Assembly (NCBI GenBank): GCA_003150235.1
Contig: QAMW01000007.1
Location: 20,832 to 84,831, forward strand
Reading direction: 5' to 3'
DNA length: 64,000 nt
DNA from: Bacteroidales bacterium
GTDB lineage: Bacteria > Bacteroidota > Bacteroidia > Bacteroidales > Muribaculaceae
The notes under the pieces were generated by a model. The model had not been told where the DNA came from. It did not search any database and was given only the letters and a program-made list of their open reading frames with translations. Within the stretch, counting starts at the first letter, position 1; the number at the start of each line of letters is the position of its first letter. The translations under genes and the position numbers were made by a program. This document shows positions 1 to 9,128 of the stretch, one piece after another.

Positions 1-635
1 GAATCTATGCCGATGCTTTTGCATACGAGATGTACCAACTGACCTTGCACTTGCTTAGTTATGCCGTAGACTGACGTAGGATGGATCAGAGAGTCCTCCG
101 TAGTGGCAACAAGCTTCAAAGGAGAAGAAGCACCGGGATAAACAGGGTCAAAGTAGCCTGCAGACATAGTGTCATCAGTACGGTCATCAGGATATACATA
201 GCTATTAAGATCGCTGCTCCAATAACGGCCTTCACCATATATGGCGCGTGACTCTGCAACTATGACACGTTTTACACGGTGGTCGGTATTGGTCAATAAA
301 TCAAGTAAAATAGCGGTACCACCTATATTAACATCAACATATTTCTCAATTTCATACATCGACTGTCCGGTTCCGGTTTCAGCAGCAAGATGTATAACTG
401 CATCGGCATCAACGAGGGCTTTCTCCCAGTCGGCGCGGTTTCTTACATCGCCTTTTATGAAATCGACCTTGTCCATGATAGACCGGTATAATGGAGATGT
501 AAGTTCAGGCTGTTCACCATGAATCTGCGGAGACAGATTATCCAGCACCGTCACCTTTCTACCATGTGCCAAGAGTTGCAAAGCAATATTGGAGCCAATG
601 AATCCGGCACCACCGGTTATTAAAATTCTATCCAT
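1..635 (-). CDS. NAD-dependent epimerase/dehydratase, 3' end outside window
   Basis: Short-chain dehydrogenase-type sugar-nucleotide epimerase or dehydratase, probably working on a UDP- or dTDP-sugar for the adjacent polysaccharide operon. The Rossmann glycine motif GGAGFIG lies at residues 8-14, an HLAAETG segment at about 82-88, and the catalytic pair Y190-x3-K194 (YGITK) is present. The start is the ATG at 633-635, directly before the nucleotide-binding strand. 211 codons are visible, while the family is usually 310-350 residues, so roughly a third lies beyond the left edge. It is the last visible gene of the leftward operon, 19 bp after the EpsG-like gene. Epimerase versus dehydratase cannot be decided. 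Confidence 0.85.
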   Translation of the reverse strand, partial: MDRILITGGAGFIGSNIALQLLAHGRKVTVLDNLSPQIHGEQPELTSPLYRSIMDKVDFIKGDVRNRADWEKALVDADAVIHLAAETGTGQSMYEIEKYVDVNIGGTAILLDLLTNTDHRVKRVIVAESRAIYGEGRYWSSDLNSYVYPDDRTDDTMSAGYFDPVYPGASSPLKLVATTEDSLIHPTSVYGITKQVQGQLVHLVCKSIGID

Positions 636-654
636 TTTTTATATGTGTGCATTA

Positions 655-1776
655 TTACATTTCGTCTTGTGAATATACCGATTTATCTACCGCATCATCA
701 AATATCGTGTAAAAATGTTGTATCTTGAACATTTGATGAGCCTCACTCTTGCCCGACATCACTAAATAGTATTGCCTCAAAGGCATGATGAGCATCAATG
801 ATATTATTGCGATGGATATATATTTCGGGTATTCTTTCCAAAGGATTCTCATTGTAATAGGAATTGTCATGCAGTTAAACATGGTATAGTACCATGCAAG
901 ACGCCACATATCGGCAAAAAGGATTGCCGAGAGGAAAAATCCACCGATTGAAAGAATAGTCAACTTATATTGGGAATCGGTCATTTTAGGTATGCACCAT
1001 AACATGCTAAATAAAGTCACGATTCTATAGAACGCTTCAACAGGACCTATTCTGAAATCATCCAAATCGGCGCTGTCAAGCACGTCAATATAATACTCAT
1101 ATTTTCCTGCCATTCCGGTAATAGACAACAGATTGTAAAGCATTTTGACATTGCTGACAAGCAGACCGGAACTACCAATGAATATCACACCTATGACAAT
1201 TATTGCAAAGCGGTTAGGACGCCATTTAATAAAAGGCAATGCGAAAAACAAAATTGCCATATAAGCGGCAGAGTGAATGTTAACCGCTATCACCAGCAAA
1301 ATAATCGCATAAATAAAACGTGCCTTATCAGTTCTTGACAACAGGACATACGGAATCCACATCACGACCGCCATTGATATGAACTGACGTTTTACAGTCA
1401 TGAAATTGAACACTGTATTCGGATCCATGATAAACAATACAATAGCAAGCCAATACCAACGCTTATCCACATATTTTTTTATCATGAAACACAAAGTGTA
1501 CATCTCAAAAGCCGCCATGCAGGCATTAAAAAAGACGTAACCGAATGGCTTGAATATCATGACCAGAAGCATATAAAGGGGTTCCCACACCCCTTTAGGC
1601 GGAAACTGGAAATTTTCGTAATATACCCTGTAGTCGATTGTGGTATAATATTCTATGGAGAATATCATCCACAATCCGGCAAAAATGAGATTTATATACT
1701 CAGTTTTTGTATAGTCACTTTTATAGTAGAGATATAAAAGAATCAGGGATAATAACACATAGATATTATAAATCAT
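655..1776 (-). CDS. EpsG-family polysaccharide polymerase-like membrane protein
   Basis: Integral membrane protein of 373 residues with about ten hydrophobic helices separated by short loops. Tyr/Trp-rich loops such as EYYTTIDYRVYYENF near residues 40-55 and a Lys/Arg-rich segment (NFMTVKRQF) near 125 are typical of EpsG/Wzy-like enzymes that join repeat units of exopolysaccharide at the membrane. It sits between the Wzc-like protein and the epimerase in a leftward export operon, which supports a polymerase role. The family is recognised from overall pattern and context, not from a strict motif. An O-antigen ligase-like protein is the main alternative. Confidence 0.7.
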   Translation of the reverse strand: MIYNIYVLLSLILLYLYYKSDYTKTEYINLIFAGLWMIFSIEYYTTIDYRVYYENFQFPPKGVWEPLYMLLVMIFKPFGYVFFNACMAAFEMYTLCFMIKKYVDKRWYWLAIVLFIMDPNTVFNFMTVKRQFISMAVVMWIPYVLLSRTDKARFIYAIILLVIAVNIHSAAYMAILFFALPFIKWRPNRFAIIVIGVIFIGSSGLLVSNVKMLYNLLSITGMAGKYEYYIDVLDSADLDDFRIGPVEAFYRIVTLFSMLWCIPKMTDSQYKLTILSIGGFFLSAILFADMWRLAWYYTMFNCMTIPITMRILWKEYPKYISIAIISLMLIMPLRQYYLVMSGKSEAHQMFKIQHFYTIFDDAVDKSVYSQDEM

Positions 1777-1812
1777 AATACCGGCATAATTTATTACCTC
1801 AAATCCACGTCA

Positions 1813-4104
1813 TCAATGCGGATAAATCTGAGACGGTTTAACTCCGTTAATAATAAGTCCAATGCGCTTCAACGGACTGATTAACGAAAGTTCACCGAGC
1901 GAATTCATTTGGGCGAAAGTAGTATGATTTATCCTACAAACAATCAAGGTTATATCAGCAACCCTGTTTAATGAGGCAGAATCACTTATTTGTCCCAGCG
2001 GAGAGCTATCTACAACAATTATGTCAAAGCGACGCCTAAGCTCTTCAAACAGCATATCAACGCGTTTGGACATAAGCAATTCCGAAGGATTAGGCGGTAT
2101 GATTCCTCCAGCTACAATGCTTAGATTCGATTCTGACTTTACCTTCTGAACCAAGTCATTAATCGTTACATTATCATCAATAAGATATTGAGATATTCCA
2201 ACACTCTCAGGCATATCAAAAAATTCAGCTATCTGAGGATTTCTGATATCCATATCAACAAGTACAACTTTTTTACCGGTCTGAGCAATGCTGGCGGCTA
2301 AATTTGCAGCGACAAATGTTTTTCCGGAACCGGATGACATTGATGTTATTTGAATCGTCTTATTGTCGGCTCCCGCCATAAGGAATTGCATGTTTGTGCG
2401 TAACTGACGGAATGTTTCAGCGGTCTCATTGCTGTAATCAAATGATACGCGCTTGTCATTTGACTTATTCTTGCTAATCGAGCCTATAATCGGGAAAGAC
2501 ACAGAATCAGCGACTTCCTTTCTTGATGAAATTTTATTTCTGAATAAATCACGGACATACAACCATACCGGTACAGCAATCAATCCAAGTATAAAGAACA
2601 GAATCATAATCTGTACTTTAGTCAGATTTGCCTGACCTTCAAGAGGATATGCGCGATCTATCACCTGACCCTTCGGAATAGCATTTGCTATGCGGAGGTT
2701 AGTTTCTTCCAATTGCTTTAACAAAAGAAGATAGATGTTTTCCTGCACCATCTGACGGCGCTTGATATTGAGATATTCTCTTTCCTGACGAGGAAGTTCA
2801 CCGAGGCGGGAGTCACTCTCGTTCATCTGCTCACGCAAGTCGTGGAGTTTCACGCGTGCCGAAGCGAGTGAGCGGTCAAGAGTGGCATTGATATTATCGC
2901 GCATTGCATCGAGCTGACCGGAAATAGTGCGCAGCGCGGCGTTATTGTTGGTCTTCGCGTTGTTTATGAGTTTCATGCGCTCGAGCACGAGCTTGTTATA
3001 TTCCGTAATAGCCTCCACAGCAGCCTCGGCACCGTAAGGCGTGGGGATAAGGTCGTATTTATGACTGGGGTCATTCATGAGTTCACGTGTCATCTCCAGA
3101 ATTTCATACTCGGTCTCCGCCTTTACAAGCTCTTGGTCGATGGTGCCTTTCTTTGTAAATATGTATTGTGCGTCAGCAGTCAGGTCAACAATATTATTGT
3201 CCTTCTTATAGTTTTCGACCGTGCGCTCAGTTGAATTAAGTTCTTCCGTAAGGTCGGTAAGACGCTTTTCCACAAAGTCGGCAGTAATCTGATTTCGCAC
3301 ACGGTTTTCGTGAATACCGCGCTGATTGTAGCCATCGACCACAGCATTCACAATTTTTTCGGCAAACGGAATGCTCGTTGAATTTAGAGAAACAGTAATT
3401 ACACGTGCTTTCTTATTTGGGATGGCACACATCACATTCTTTTGCAGACTTTCCGTGGCAGCATTGTAGCTTGTCACTAAAACAGTCATATTGAGCGATT
3501 CACCTTCCTCATAATATTTCGTCGTGTTAAACACAAATTCACCATAAGAGGTTTTAAACCGCACCGGAAAAGTCTTGTCCTTTGTCTCCGCAATAGTTGA
3601 AAACCTGTCCTTTTTCATTTTCACATCAACCTTGCCATTTTTTGACACATTGAGCTTGAAAATCACCGGCTCTGTCAGCGTGTCAGAAAATTCCTGCGGG
3701 ATAATTAACTCAATAGGACTGTCATCATACTTGCGTACTTTTTTTAAAAGATTTTTCTTTACAATGTATTGTTCATTGAGCTGATATTCCCTGACTATAT
3801 TATTAAACAAGGTGTGAGAATACATTAGCGCAATCTCGTCATCGACTGCTGCCTTTCCACCAAACATATCCGCCATGCTGAAGTTGCGTAGAAAGTCGTT
3901 CTTGGTGTCATTATCGGTGATAAGTACATTTGCCTGGACTTCATATATCGGGGATTTAGTGTAGGCGTAAATACCGCCAAGTATCATGAATACGATTACC
4001 GACACGAGGATGTATTTCCATTTGGTAGAATAGAAACGCAGGAGTGATATGATGTCAATCTTCTTATCCTTTTTCTTGTCGCTTTGAGTGTTTATCTCTC
4101 TCAT
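1813..4104 (-). CDS. Wzc-like polysaccharide chain-length/tyrosine-autokinase family protein
   Basis: Inner-membrane co-polymerase controlling exopolysaccharide length and export, 763 residues. An N-terminal Wzz domain has TM1 near residues 30-50 and a long periplasmic coiled-coil part. TM2 near 510-530 follows the proline-rich GQVIDRAYPLEG stretch. The cytoplasmic BY-kinase domain has Walker A (SSGSGKT) near 588-594, Walker A' (VVLVDMDIRNP) near 614 and Walker B (IIVVDSSPL) near 697. The C-terminus lacks the usual tyrosine cluster; only one Tyr (GVKPSQIYPH) is seen, so autophosphorylation there may be reduced or absent. The gene starts 12 bp after the Wza-like gene ends, so the two are probably co-translated partners. 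Confidence 0.9.
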   Translation of the reverse strand: MREINTQSDKKKDKKIDIISLLRFYSTKWKYILVSVIVFMILGGIYAYTKSPIYEVQANVLITDNDTKNDFLRNFSMADMFGGKAAVDDEIALMYSHTLFNNIVREYQLNEQYIVKKNLLKKVRKYDDSPIELIIPQEFSDTLTEPVIFKLNVSKNGKVDVKMKKDRFSTIAETKDKTFPVRFKTSYGEFVFNTTKYYEEGESLNMTVLVTSYNAATESLQKNVMCAIPNKKARVITVSLNSTSIPFAEKIVNAVVDGYNQRGIHENRVRNQITADFVEKRLTDLTEELNSTERTVENYKKDNNIVDLTADAQYIFTKKGTIDQELVKAETEYEILEMTRELMNDPSHKYDLIPTPYGAEAAVEAITEYNKLVLERMKLINNAKTNNNAALRTISGQLDAMRDNINATLDRSLASARVKLHDLREQMNESDSRLGELPRQEREYLNIKRRQMVQENIYLLLLKQLEETNLRIANAIPKGQVIDRAYPLEGQANLTKVQIMILFFILGLIAVPVWLYVRDLFRNKISSRKEVADSVSFPIIGSISKNKSNDKRVSFDYSNETAETFRQLRTNMQFLMAGADNKTIQITSMSSGSGKTFVAANLAASIAQTGKKVVLVDMDIRNPQIAEFFDMPESVGISQYLIDDNVTINDLVQKVKSESNLSIVAGGIIPPNPSELLMSKRVDMLFEELRRRFDIIVVDSSPLGQISDSASLNRVADITLIVCRINHTTFAQMNSLGELSLISPLKRIGLIINGVKPSQIYPH

Positions 4105-4116
4105 GGCTGCTGACGG

Positions 4117-4923
4117 TTATTTGTTAATAAACAGGGCGATACAAAGTGAGGCTATTACCGAGCAGGCGCTTACGATGGCGCTTACTACCTGGATTTTGAA
4201 CGAATTGTTCTGGTTGTAGGTGGCGACATCTTTCCTGATGGCGTTGGGTTCTACGTAGACGACATCGTTTTGCTGCAGGTAGAAATAGGGCTCGGTCATC
4301 AGGTCGGATTTGTTCAAATCGACGTGATAGAATATTCTCTTTCCTTCCACCTCACGGATTATCAGCACATTGTTGCGCTCGCCGTACTGGGTGAGGTCAC
4401 CGGCATCGGCAAGTGCGTCAAGCACAGTGTAGCGTTCGCGTGTGACATTGTATGCCCCCGGTTTCTGAACCTCTCCAAGCACATTGACACGGAAATTGGC
4501 AAGCTCGACTTTCACGTAAGGGTCCTCGACATCGCGGCTTATGCGCTTGGTGAGCAACTGCGTGAGCTGTTCGGTGGTTAGTCCTGCCACATGGATTGTG
4601 CCGAGCTGCGGGAAATTGATGTCGCCTGCCTTGTCGACGCGATAGGTAAGTGTGCGTGGCTGAGTGGTGGTCAGCAATGTGGTCGACGTGGCAGGGTTGA
4701 TGAGAGGGAGGTTATACTCGAGTGTCGCTTCAGGCACAAGCGAGGTGACGGTAATCATCAGCTCATCGTCGGGGATGATTTTTATCGCGTAATCCGACGA
4801 CGGAAGCTCTCCGGTGACCTGTGTCTTTATATCCTCAAAATAAGGAAGCGAGGTCTTTGATGAGGTACACGCGCCGACAGTCAACAGCACTGTGCAGATA
4901 ATGAGGTATTTAAATGATTTCAT
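4117..4923 (-). CDS. Wza-like polysaccharide export lipoprotein
   Basis: Outer-membrane polysaccharide export protein, 268 residues. A lipoprotein signal ends in the lipobox VGAC with Cys at residue 19. A poly-export domain follows (IIPDDELMITVTSLVPEA near 50-67), then an SLBB domain (VNVLGEVQKPGAYNV near 148-162). A hydrophobic C-terminal helix (about 245-265) ends FINK, as in many Bacteroidetes Wza homologues. It lies directly upstream of the Wzc-like partner and together they should form the export channel. An 83-bp gap separates it from the glycosyltransferase gene, and I see no perfect TAnnTTTG box in that gap. Confidence 0.9.
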   Translation of the reverse strand: MKSFKYLIICTVLLTVGACTSSKTSLPYFEDIKTQVTGELPSSDYAIKIIPDDELMITVTSLVPEATLEYNLPLINPATSTTLLTTTQPRTLTYRVDKAGDINFPQLGTIHVAGLTTEQLTQLLTKRISRDVEDPYVKVELANFRVNVLGEVQKPGAYNVTRERYTVLDALADAGDLTQYGERNNVLIIREVEGKRIFYHVDLNKSDLMTEPYFYLQQNDVVYVEPNAIRKDVATYNQNNSFKIQVVSAIVSACSVIASLCIALFINK

Positions 4924-5006
4924 TGTAAGTTGTCTTGATATTATATTGAATAACGGAGTGATAAGGTGCTTTATTATCTTAATTTAACATTTTTTTGAGA
5001 CGAAAA

Positions 5007-6188
5007 TCAACTTGTTGTCTGCCAGGCATATTGCGCATCATGTATCTTCTTGCTTTTCAGGAGATAAACGAAGTTCAACATGGGGCGCCACATCATGAAA
5101 AACGGCACAGACAGGAGGAATCGGCGGCTGCCGAGGGCTTTTGCGGCATTGTTCCACGCTATCATGAACGGAGTCCACAATGCGACAGCCGTCACAGCCA
5201 CAACACCGATTACCACCGGATTGAGAGGGGCGGTTGCGACTGCGGCGACACTAAGCGCAAACCAGCACCAGAGGAGCATGGAGCCTATGCCGTAAAACAG
5301 ATGCTGCCGTGTGCCGGCAAATTTTGCCGTGAAGGCGTGGCGGAGCTTGCTGTACATATAGTCGTCGGCGGGATTGTTGTTGACTGTCTCGACCTGCGCT
5401 TCACGGGCGATGACCACCGCGGTATTTTCGGCTGTCGAAGCGTCGGCAACGAATATGTCGTCGTCGCCGTAATGAAGGTTGATTGAATTGTTGAAGCCTT
5501 TCATGCGGAAAAAAAGGCTCTTGCTATAGGCGAGATTGTCGCCGTCGCCACGATAGGCATTTCCGCATATCGCCGATGAAAGGTAGTGTACGCTGTCGAT
5601 GAGCCTGTCGTCGTCACGTGACCGCGAGCGGTTTCCGCCGGCTTCTACAACCGAGGCGTATCCTATCACCACATCGGTAGCACTATCGGCGAGCGGGTGA
5701 GCCATCAGGCGCAGCCAATGTGGCGACACTACTCTTGTCGACGATGTGACATGGACGATAGCGTCGTGTGACGCCGCCTTTATGCCAAGAGTGAGGGCAA
5801 GCTTCTTGCGTGAAAGATTGCGTGTGTCACGCGGGGTGAATGTGTGATAGATCCTTACCGCCTCTCCTTCATGGGAGTTTACAAGTGCCTCGGTCAGATA
5901 GTCGCGCCCGTCGTTGACCACAATTATCTCAAATTCTTCGGGATAGTCCTGTGACAACAGCGATGGCAACAGTGCCGCCAGACCGTCGGAGTCATTGTGG
6001 CAGTATATCACTATTGATACTTTGGGATAGCCGGATGCGGGCATCGGCTCGTCATCCTGACTTTTTACCGCGCGCGACACCCTCGTCACTTTCGGGAGAT
6101 ATGCCGCAAGCTCCACTATTGCTATCACCAGCGCGAGGCAGGCAAGCAGCAGCGGCAGCGCGGTGTCTTGATTTATGTAGTGTGTCAC
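5007..6188 (-). CDS. Family 2 glycosyltransferase, membrane-anchored
   Basis: GT-A fold transferase, 393 residues. One N-terminal TM helix (about 12-32) precedes the catalytic domain, which opens with VSIVIYCHNDSDGL (about 55-68) and VVNDGRDYL, the usual nucleotide-sugar site. An acidic YGDDDIFVAD motif near 240-250 may be the metal or acceptor aspartate region. Two further TM segments near 305-350 end the protein. It is the first gene of the polysaccharide operon and probably adds a sugar to the lipid-linked repeat unit. Sugar specificity cannot be read. A promoter (TTG, 19 nt, TAATTTTG) lies 30-60 bp upstream. Confidence 0.85.
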   Translation of the reverse strand: MTHYINQDTALPLLLACLALVIAIVELAAYLPKVTRVSRAVKSQDDEPMPASGYPKVSIVIYCHNDSDGLAALLPSLLSQDYPEEFEIIVVNDGRDYLTEALVNSHEGEAVRIYHTFTPRDTRNLSRKKLALTLGIKAASHDAIVHVTSSTRVVSPHWLRLMAHPLADSATDVVIGYASVVEAGGNRSRSRDDDRLIDSVHYLSSAICGNAYRGDGDNLAYSKSLFFRMKGFNNSINLHYGDDDIFVADASTAENTAVVIAREAQVETVNNNPADDYMYSKLRHAFTAKFAGTRQHLFYGIGSMLLWCWFALSVAAVATAPLNPVVIGVVAVTAVALWTPFMIAWNNAAKALGSRRFLLSVPFFMMWRPMLNFVYLLKSKKIHDAQYAWQTTS

Positions 6189-6216
6189 GTCAACTGTCTC
6201 TTTATCATTTGCCCTG

Positions 6217-6247
6217 CAAAATTACAAAACCTTTTGCAATAAGCAAC
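6217..6247 (-). promoter_or_regulatory. Promoter of the polysaccharide operon
   Basis: Read on the minus strand: TTG at 6246-6244, 19 nt, then TAATTTTG at 6224-6217. This fits the Bacteroidetes sigma-ABfr pattern. The start codon of the glycosyltransferase is about 30 bp further on. Confidence 0.6.
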
Positions 6248-6285
6248 GATGTCACGGACAGAAATGGAGATACAGGCAGACCGGT

Positions 6286-6942
6286 CTATCGCATGATACC
6301 GCTTTTCTTGAGGTAGCCTTTGGCGATTGCCTTGACTATCAGGTCGGCTACATTGACCGCGCCGAGCTTTGCAAAGAGTGCCTTGCGATGCGCTTCCACA
6401 GTATTGTCGGTGACAAACATTGCGGCGGCGATTTCACGCGAGGTCTTACCCTGCGCTATCTGGTACAGCACCTCAAGCTCCCGCGTTGAGGGATGCTCGT
6501 TGCTGTCGCCTGCGGTTTTCAGGGTTTCATGCACAGCCTTGCAGTAGTAGTTGTTGCCTTTCAGTATTTCATGTATTGCGGTTACTATCTCGTTTCCGTC
6601 GCCCGACTTGTAGATAATGGCGTTGACATCGCGGGCGAGCAGCTTGCGGAGAGTCCACACCTCGTCGTGGACTGTACTGATGATGATGTGTGCCACCGGA
6701 TTGCGGGCGCGTATCATCTCAATCAGCACAAAGCCGTCAAGATCTGGCAGTTCAAGGTCAAGAATATAGAAGTCAAATGATTTGCCGGCATCGAGCTGTG
6801 AGATAAGCTCCATTGCCGTGCTATATTTTTCCACCTTGTCGGCACCATTGCCGGAAAGGATTGCGTTCAGTCCCTCCCTTACAAGATCATGGTCATCGAC
6901 AACGGCTATTTTCATCCTGGACAAGATTGTTTTTTCGGTCAT
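6286..6942 (-). CDS. LuxR/NarL-type response regulator
   Basis: DNA-binding response regulator, 218 residues. The receiver domain begins MKIAVVDDHDLVREG at residue 10; the phosphoacceptor is the Asp in YILDLELPDLDG near 57, and T/K switch residues follow (IISTVHD, IYKSGDG). The C-terminal LuxR helix-turn-helix is STRELEVLYQIAQGKTSREI through TVEAHRKALFAKLG (about 153-196). No sensor kinase is next to it, so it is an orphan here. It stands directly upstream of the polysaccharide operon in the same direction and may regulate it (inference). ATG at 6942 is used; the internal ATG at 6915 is an alternative. Confidence 0.92.
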   Translation of the reverse strand: MTEKTILSRMKIAVVDDHDLVREGLNAILSGNGADKVEKYSTAMELISQLDAGKSFDFYILDLELPDLDGFVLIEMIRARNPVAHIIISTVHDEVWTLRKLLARDVNAIIYKSGDGNEIVTAIHEILKGNNYYCKAVHETLKTAGDSNEHPSTRELEVLYQIAQGKTSREIAAAMFVTDNTVEAHRKALFAKLGAVNVADLIVKAIAKGYLKKSGIMR

Positions 6943-6946
6943 TGCA

Positions 6947-7009
6947 GGTGGCGTAATTTTTGAAAACTATTTGTTTTACAAAATTACGCCACCTTCTGAT
7001 GCGCGTCAA
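6947..7009 (-). promoter_or_regulatory. Promoter overlapped by a 14-bp perfect dyad, upstream of the response regulator
   Basis: Arms GGTGGCGTAATTTT (6947-6960) and its exact reverse complement (6980-6993) are separated by 19 bp. On the minus strand a TAATTTTG box (6986-6979) lies in the outer arm and a TTG (7009-7007) stands 20 nt before it. The predicted transcript starts inside the spacer, so the dyad is more likely a DNA operator, perhaps for autoregulation, than an RNA hairpin. A second palindrome, ACGGAATTCCGT, lies just upstream at 7012-7023. Confidence 0.5.
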
Positions 7010-7104
7010 TTACGGAATTCCGTGATTTTTATTTCCCGGAAACAAAAATAGCGAATTATATTGAATAAACCTCTACGATATGCCGCAGTTTTGATTTCCA
7101 TGAA

Positions 7105-8280
7105 TCACGACTTCTTTTTTGCGTACAGGAATTTCCCGGAGAGCCATGCGCGCACAGGTATGTCGTAGACTTTCACGCTGGCGTAGGCTATTGCCACCGA
7201 TGCAATGAAAATGCTTACCGCCACCCATATATGGGTGCCGAGCGGGGCGTCGGCATGATGTGCCGCCCAGTTCATCTGCACATATATCATAGGATAATGG
7301 GTGATGTAAAGCGGATAAGATATAAGCCCGAGAAATTTGCATACGGCAGTCGTCTTCTTACCTGTCAGTGGACTCCCCGCACCTGCCGCGACTATAGCCG
7401 GATAGACAAAGAGTATGACCACCGCGCAATAAAGCCCGTTGAGCCACGCATGGGTCTCGCCGCCGATATGAGGCACGACCAGTGTGACAGCGACAGCCAG
7501 CGAGCACCACAACATGCCGCCACGGCGAAGATTGATACGCCATTTGCTCAGGCGATACAGCAGCAATCCGCCGAAAAACGGGTAAAGCAACCGGCAGATA
7601 CCGATGTAAATCTGGTCGGGTGTCAGTCCGAAACCGCCTATTACGGTATATTTGGCGTATTCACGCACCGCCAGCAACCCTGACACATCAAGATTCAACG
7701 CGAGGTCAACCGTCAGAAACGCCGACAGAAACACCAACACGGCAAGCGCCACGGTCGAAAACCGCCTGATGACCAAGGCATAAAGGATGTTGGCGATATA
7801 CTCCCACAGTAGCGACCACTGCGCGCCGTTAAGCGAATTGATTTCCTGCCATCCGCGTATATCCATCGAAGGAGGCGTAGGAAACATGATGCAGCCGAGC
7901 AACATTATAAGGAGCAGTTTCCACCAGGGTGTCTGCATCACCAGCTCGAAGCCCGGCGCTCCGCTGAAGTAAAACCAAAACGCACCTATAAGACATCCGA
8001 GCACGACCATAGGCTGCAACCTTATCAACCGTCGCTTGAAGAAATCCCATGTCGTCATCCTGCCCCAACGGTCATCGTAGGCATATCCGATGACGAAGCC
8101 CGACAACACGAAGAAAAAATCGACAGCAAGATAGCCATGATTAAGTATCTGGTAACTCGGACCCTTGGAATAAGTTTCGAAAAGGTGAAACGCCACGACT
8201 ATCATAGCCGCCACGCCGCGCAGCCCGTCAAGTATTTCAAATCTCGGTTTGGAGGATAATGGGATAGTTTCTGCCGCCAT
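7105..8280 (-). CDS. Acyltransferase 3 family membrane protein (OafA/YrhL type)
   Basis: Membrane O-acyltransferase, 391 residues, about ten TM helices. The family N-terminal motif FEILDGLRGVAAMIVVAFH starts near residue 13 with its conserved Arg and His, and DFFFVLSGFVIGYAY follows near 54-68. Such enzymes transfer acetyl or succinyl groups from CoA to extracellular glycans or lipids. The nearby polysaccharide operon suggests a cell-surface glycan substrate, but it has its own promoter-like box (TAATTTTG, 8313-8306, minus strand; no good -33), so this is inference. The family is certain, the substrate unknown. Confidence 0.9.
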   Translation of the reverse strand: MAAETIPLSSKPRFEILDGLRGVAAMIVVAFHLFETYSKGPSYQILNHGYLAVDFFFVLSGFVIGYAYDDRWGRMTTWDFFKRRLIRLQPMVVLGCLIGAFWFYFSGAPGFELVMQTPWWKLLLIMLLGCIMFPTPPSMDIRGWQEINSLNGAQWSLLWEYIANILYALVIRRFSTVALAVLVFLSAFLTVDLALNLDVSGLLAVREYAKYTVIGGFGLTPDQIYIGICRLLYPFFGGLLLYRLSKWRINLRRGGMLWCSLAVAVTLVVPHIGGETHAWLNGLYCAVVILFVYPAIVAAGAGSPLTGKKTTAVCKFLGLISYPLYITHYPMIYVQMNWAAHHADAPLGTHIWVAVSIFIASVAIAYASVKVYDIPVRAWLSGKFLYAKKKS

Positions 8281-8421
8281 AATTCATAATGTTGGTTTAC
8301 GGCTGCAAAATTACGACATAAAATTTCAACTTATTTTATCAATATTCCAAAATAATTGAACAAAATTTGCAAAACGGGAGAATCTCCATTCTGCACCAGC
8401 CTCCTAATGTTACATCTTGCC

Positions 8422-8832
8422 TCAGCGTATGTAGAAACGGAAGCGACGAGCCGTGTGCCATACGGCGAGTGCTATGAACAGGAATCCGAGCTTGCCGTGT
8501 ACAGCCCCGATTTTGGAGTGTTCCGGCGATACAATCCATCCCGCGGTCGCAACAAGTGCCGTCACAAAGGTCAGGATTCCCACAGCGGTAAGCCACTTCA
8601 TGTTTGCGCTACGCTGCTTCCATAACAGCCGGAGCCAGTTGCGCCATTGGAAGTGCAGCTGCAGATGCCACAATATCAGCACAAGAAACAGTGTGCCCGA
8701 AACGATATGCACCCATACCCACCACATCGATTGCCCCGCAATCACCTCAAGCTGCAGGCTCGACGCAAGCATAACGACCGCAACTGCAAGCAGCATAAAA
8801 TCACACAATCTCAATTTCTTCAACTTACTCAT
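8422..8832 (-). CDS. Small four-helix cytochrome b-like membrane protein (DUF4405-like)
   Basis: 136 residues with four hydrophobic helices. Histidines fall in two pairs spaced exactly 14 residues apart, H42/H56 and H112/H126, in separate helices, with H60 also present. This is the H-x13-H geometry of bis-histidine b-haem sites, so two transmembrane haems could be carried. Its ATG overlaps the stop of the preceding ferredoxin gene by 4 bp, so the two are translationally coupled and probably exchange electrons. I recognise the general DUF4405-type architecture. The electron donor and acceptor are unknown. Confidence 0.65.
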   Translation of the reverse strand: MSKLKKLRLCDFMLLAVAVVMLASSLQLEVIAGQSMWWVWVHIVSGTLFLVLILWHLQLHFQWRNWLRLLWKQRSANMKWLTAVGILTFVTALVATAGWIVSPEHSKIGAVHGKLGFLFIALAVWHTARRFRFYIR

Positions 8833-9059
8833 ATCTTCACTTTATTCAGAATAAACAACTTTTGCGGACACACCCGCTCACACTTTCCACACCCGACACA
8901 CGCATCAGGATTTACTATCTTCACATGCTTGTGCCACAATACGCGGACTTTCCCGAAAACCTCCCCGGGACATGCCTCCACACATCGCCAACACGCCACA
9001 CATCCGTGCGTTCCGGAAAATGTCACATACTTCGGTAGCTTGACTCTTCTTTTCATCAT
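8829..9059 (-). CDS. 2[4Fe-4S] ferredoxin-type protein
   Basis: 76 residues with two complete cluster motifs: C20-x2-C-x2-C-x3-C30P and C54-x2-C-x2-C-x3-C64P. No signal peptide is visible, so it is cytoplasmic or on the inner face of the membrane. It overlaps the cytochrome b-like gene by 4 bp, forming a minimal soluble-to-membrane electron transfer pair. A TAATTTTG box lies 14 bp upstream (9080-9073, minus strand), consistent with a very short leader. Length and spacing are standard for bacterial-type ferredoxins, though the 23 residues between motifs are long and basic. Confidence 0.88.
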   Translation of the reverse strand: MMKRRVKLPKYVTFSGTHGCVACWRCVEACPGEVFGKVRVLWHKHVKIVNPDACVGCGKCERVCPQKLFILNKVKI

Positions 9060-9128
9060 CGCTTTTTTTATGCAAAATTAGCGACAACTATGCCTGCCGG
9101 AAATAGTCACTTCAAGGCAAAGATAGCA

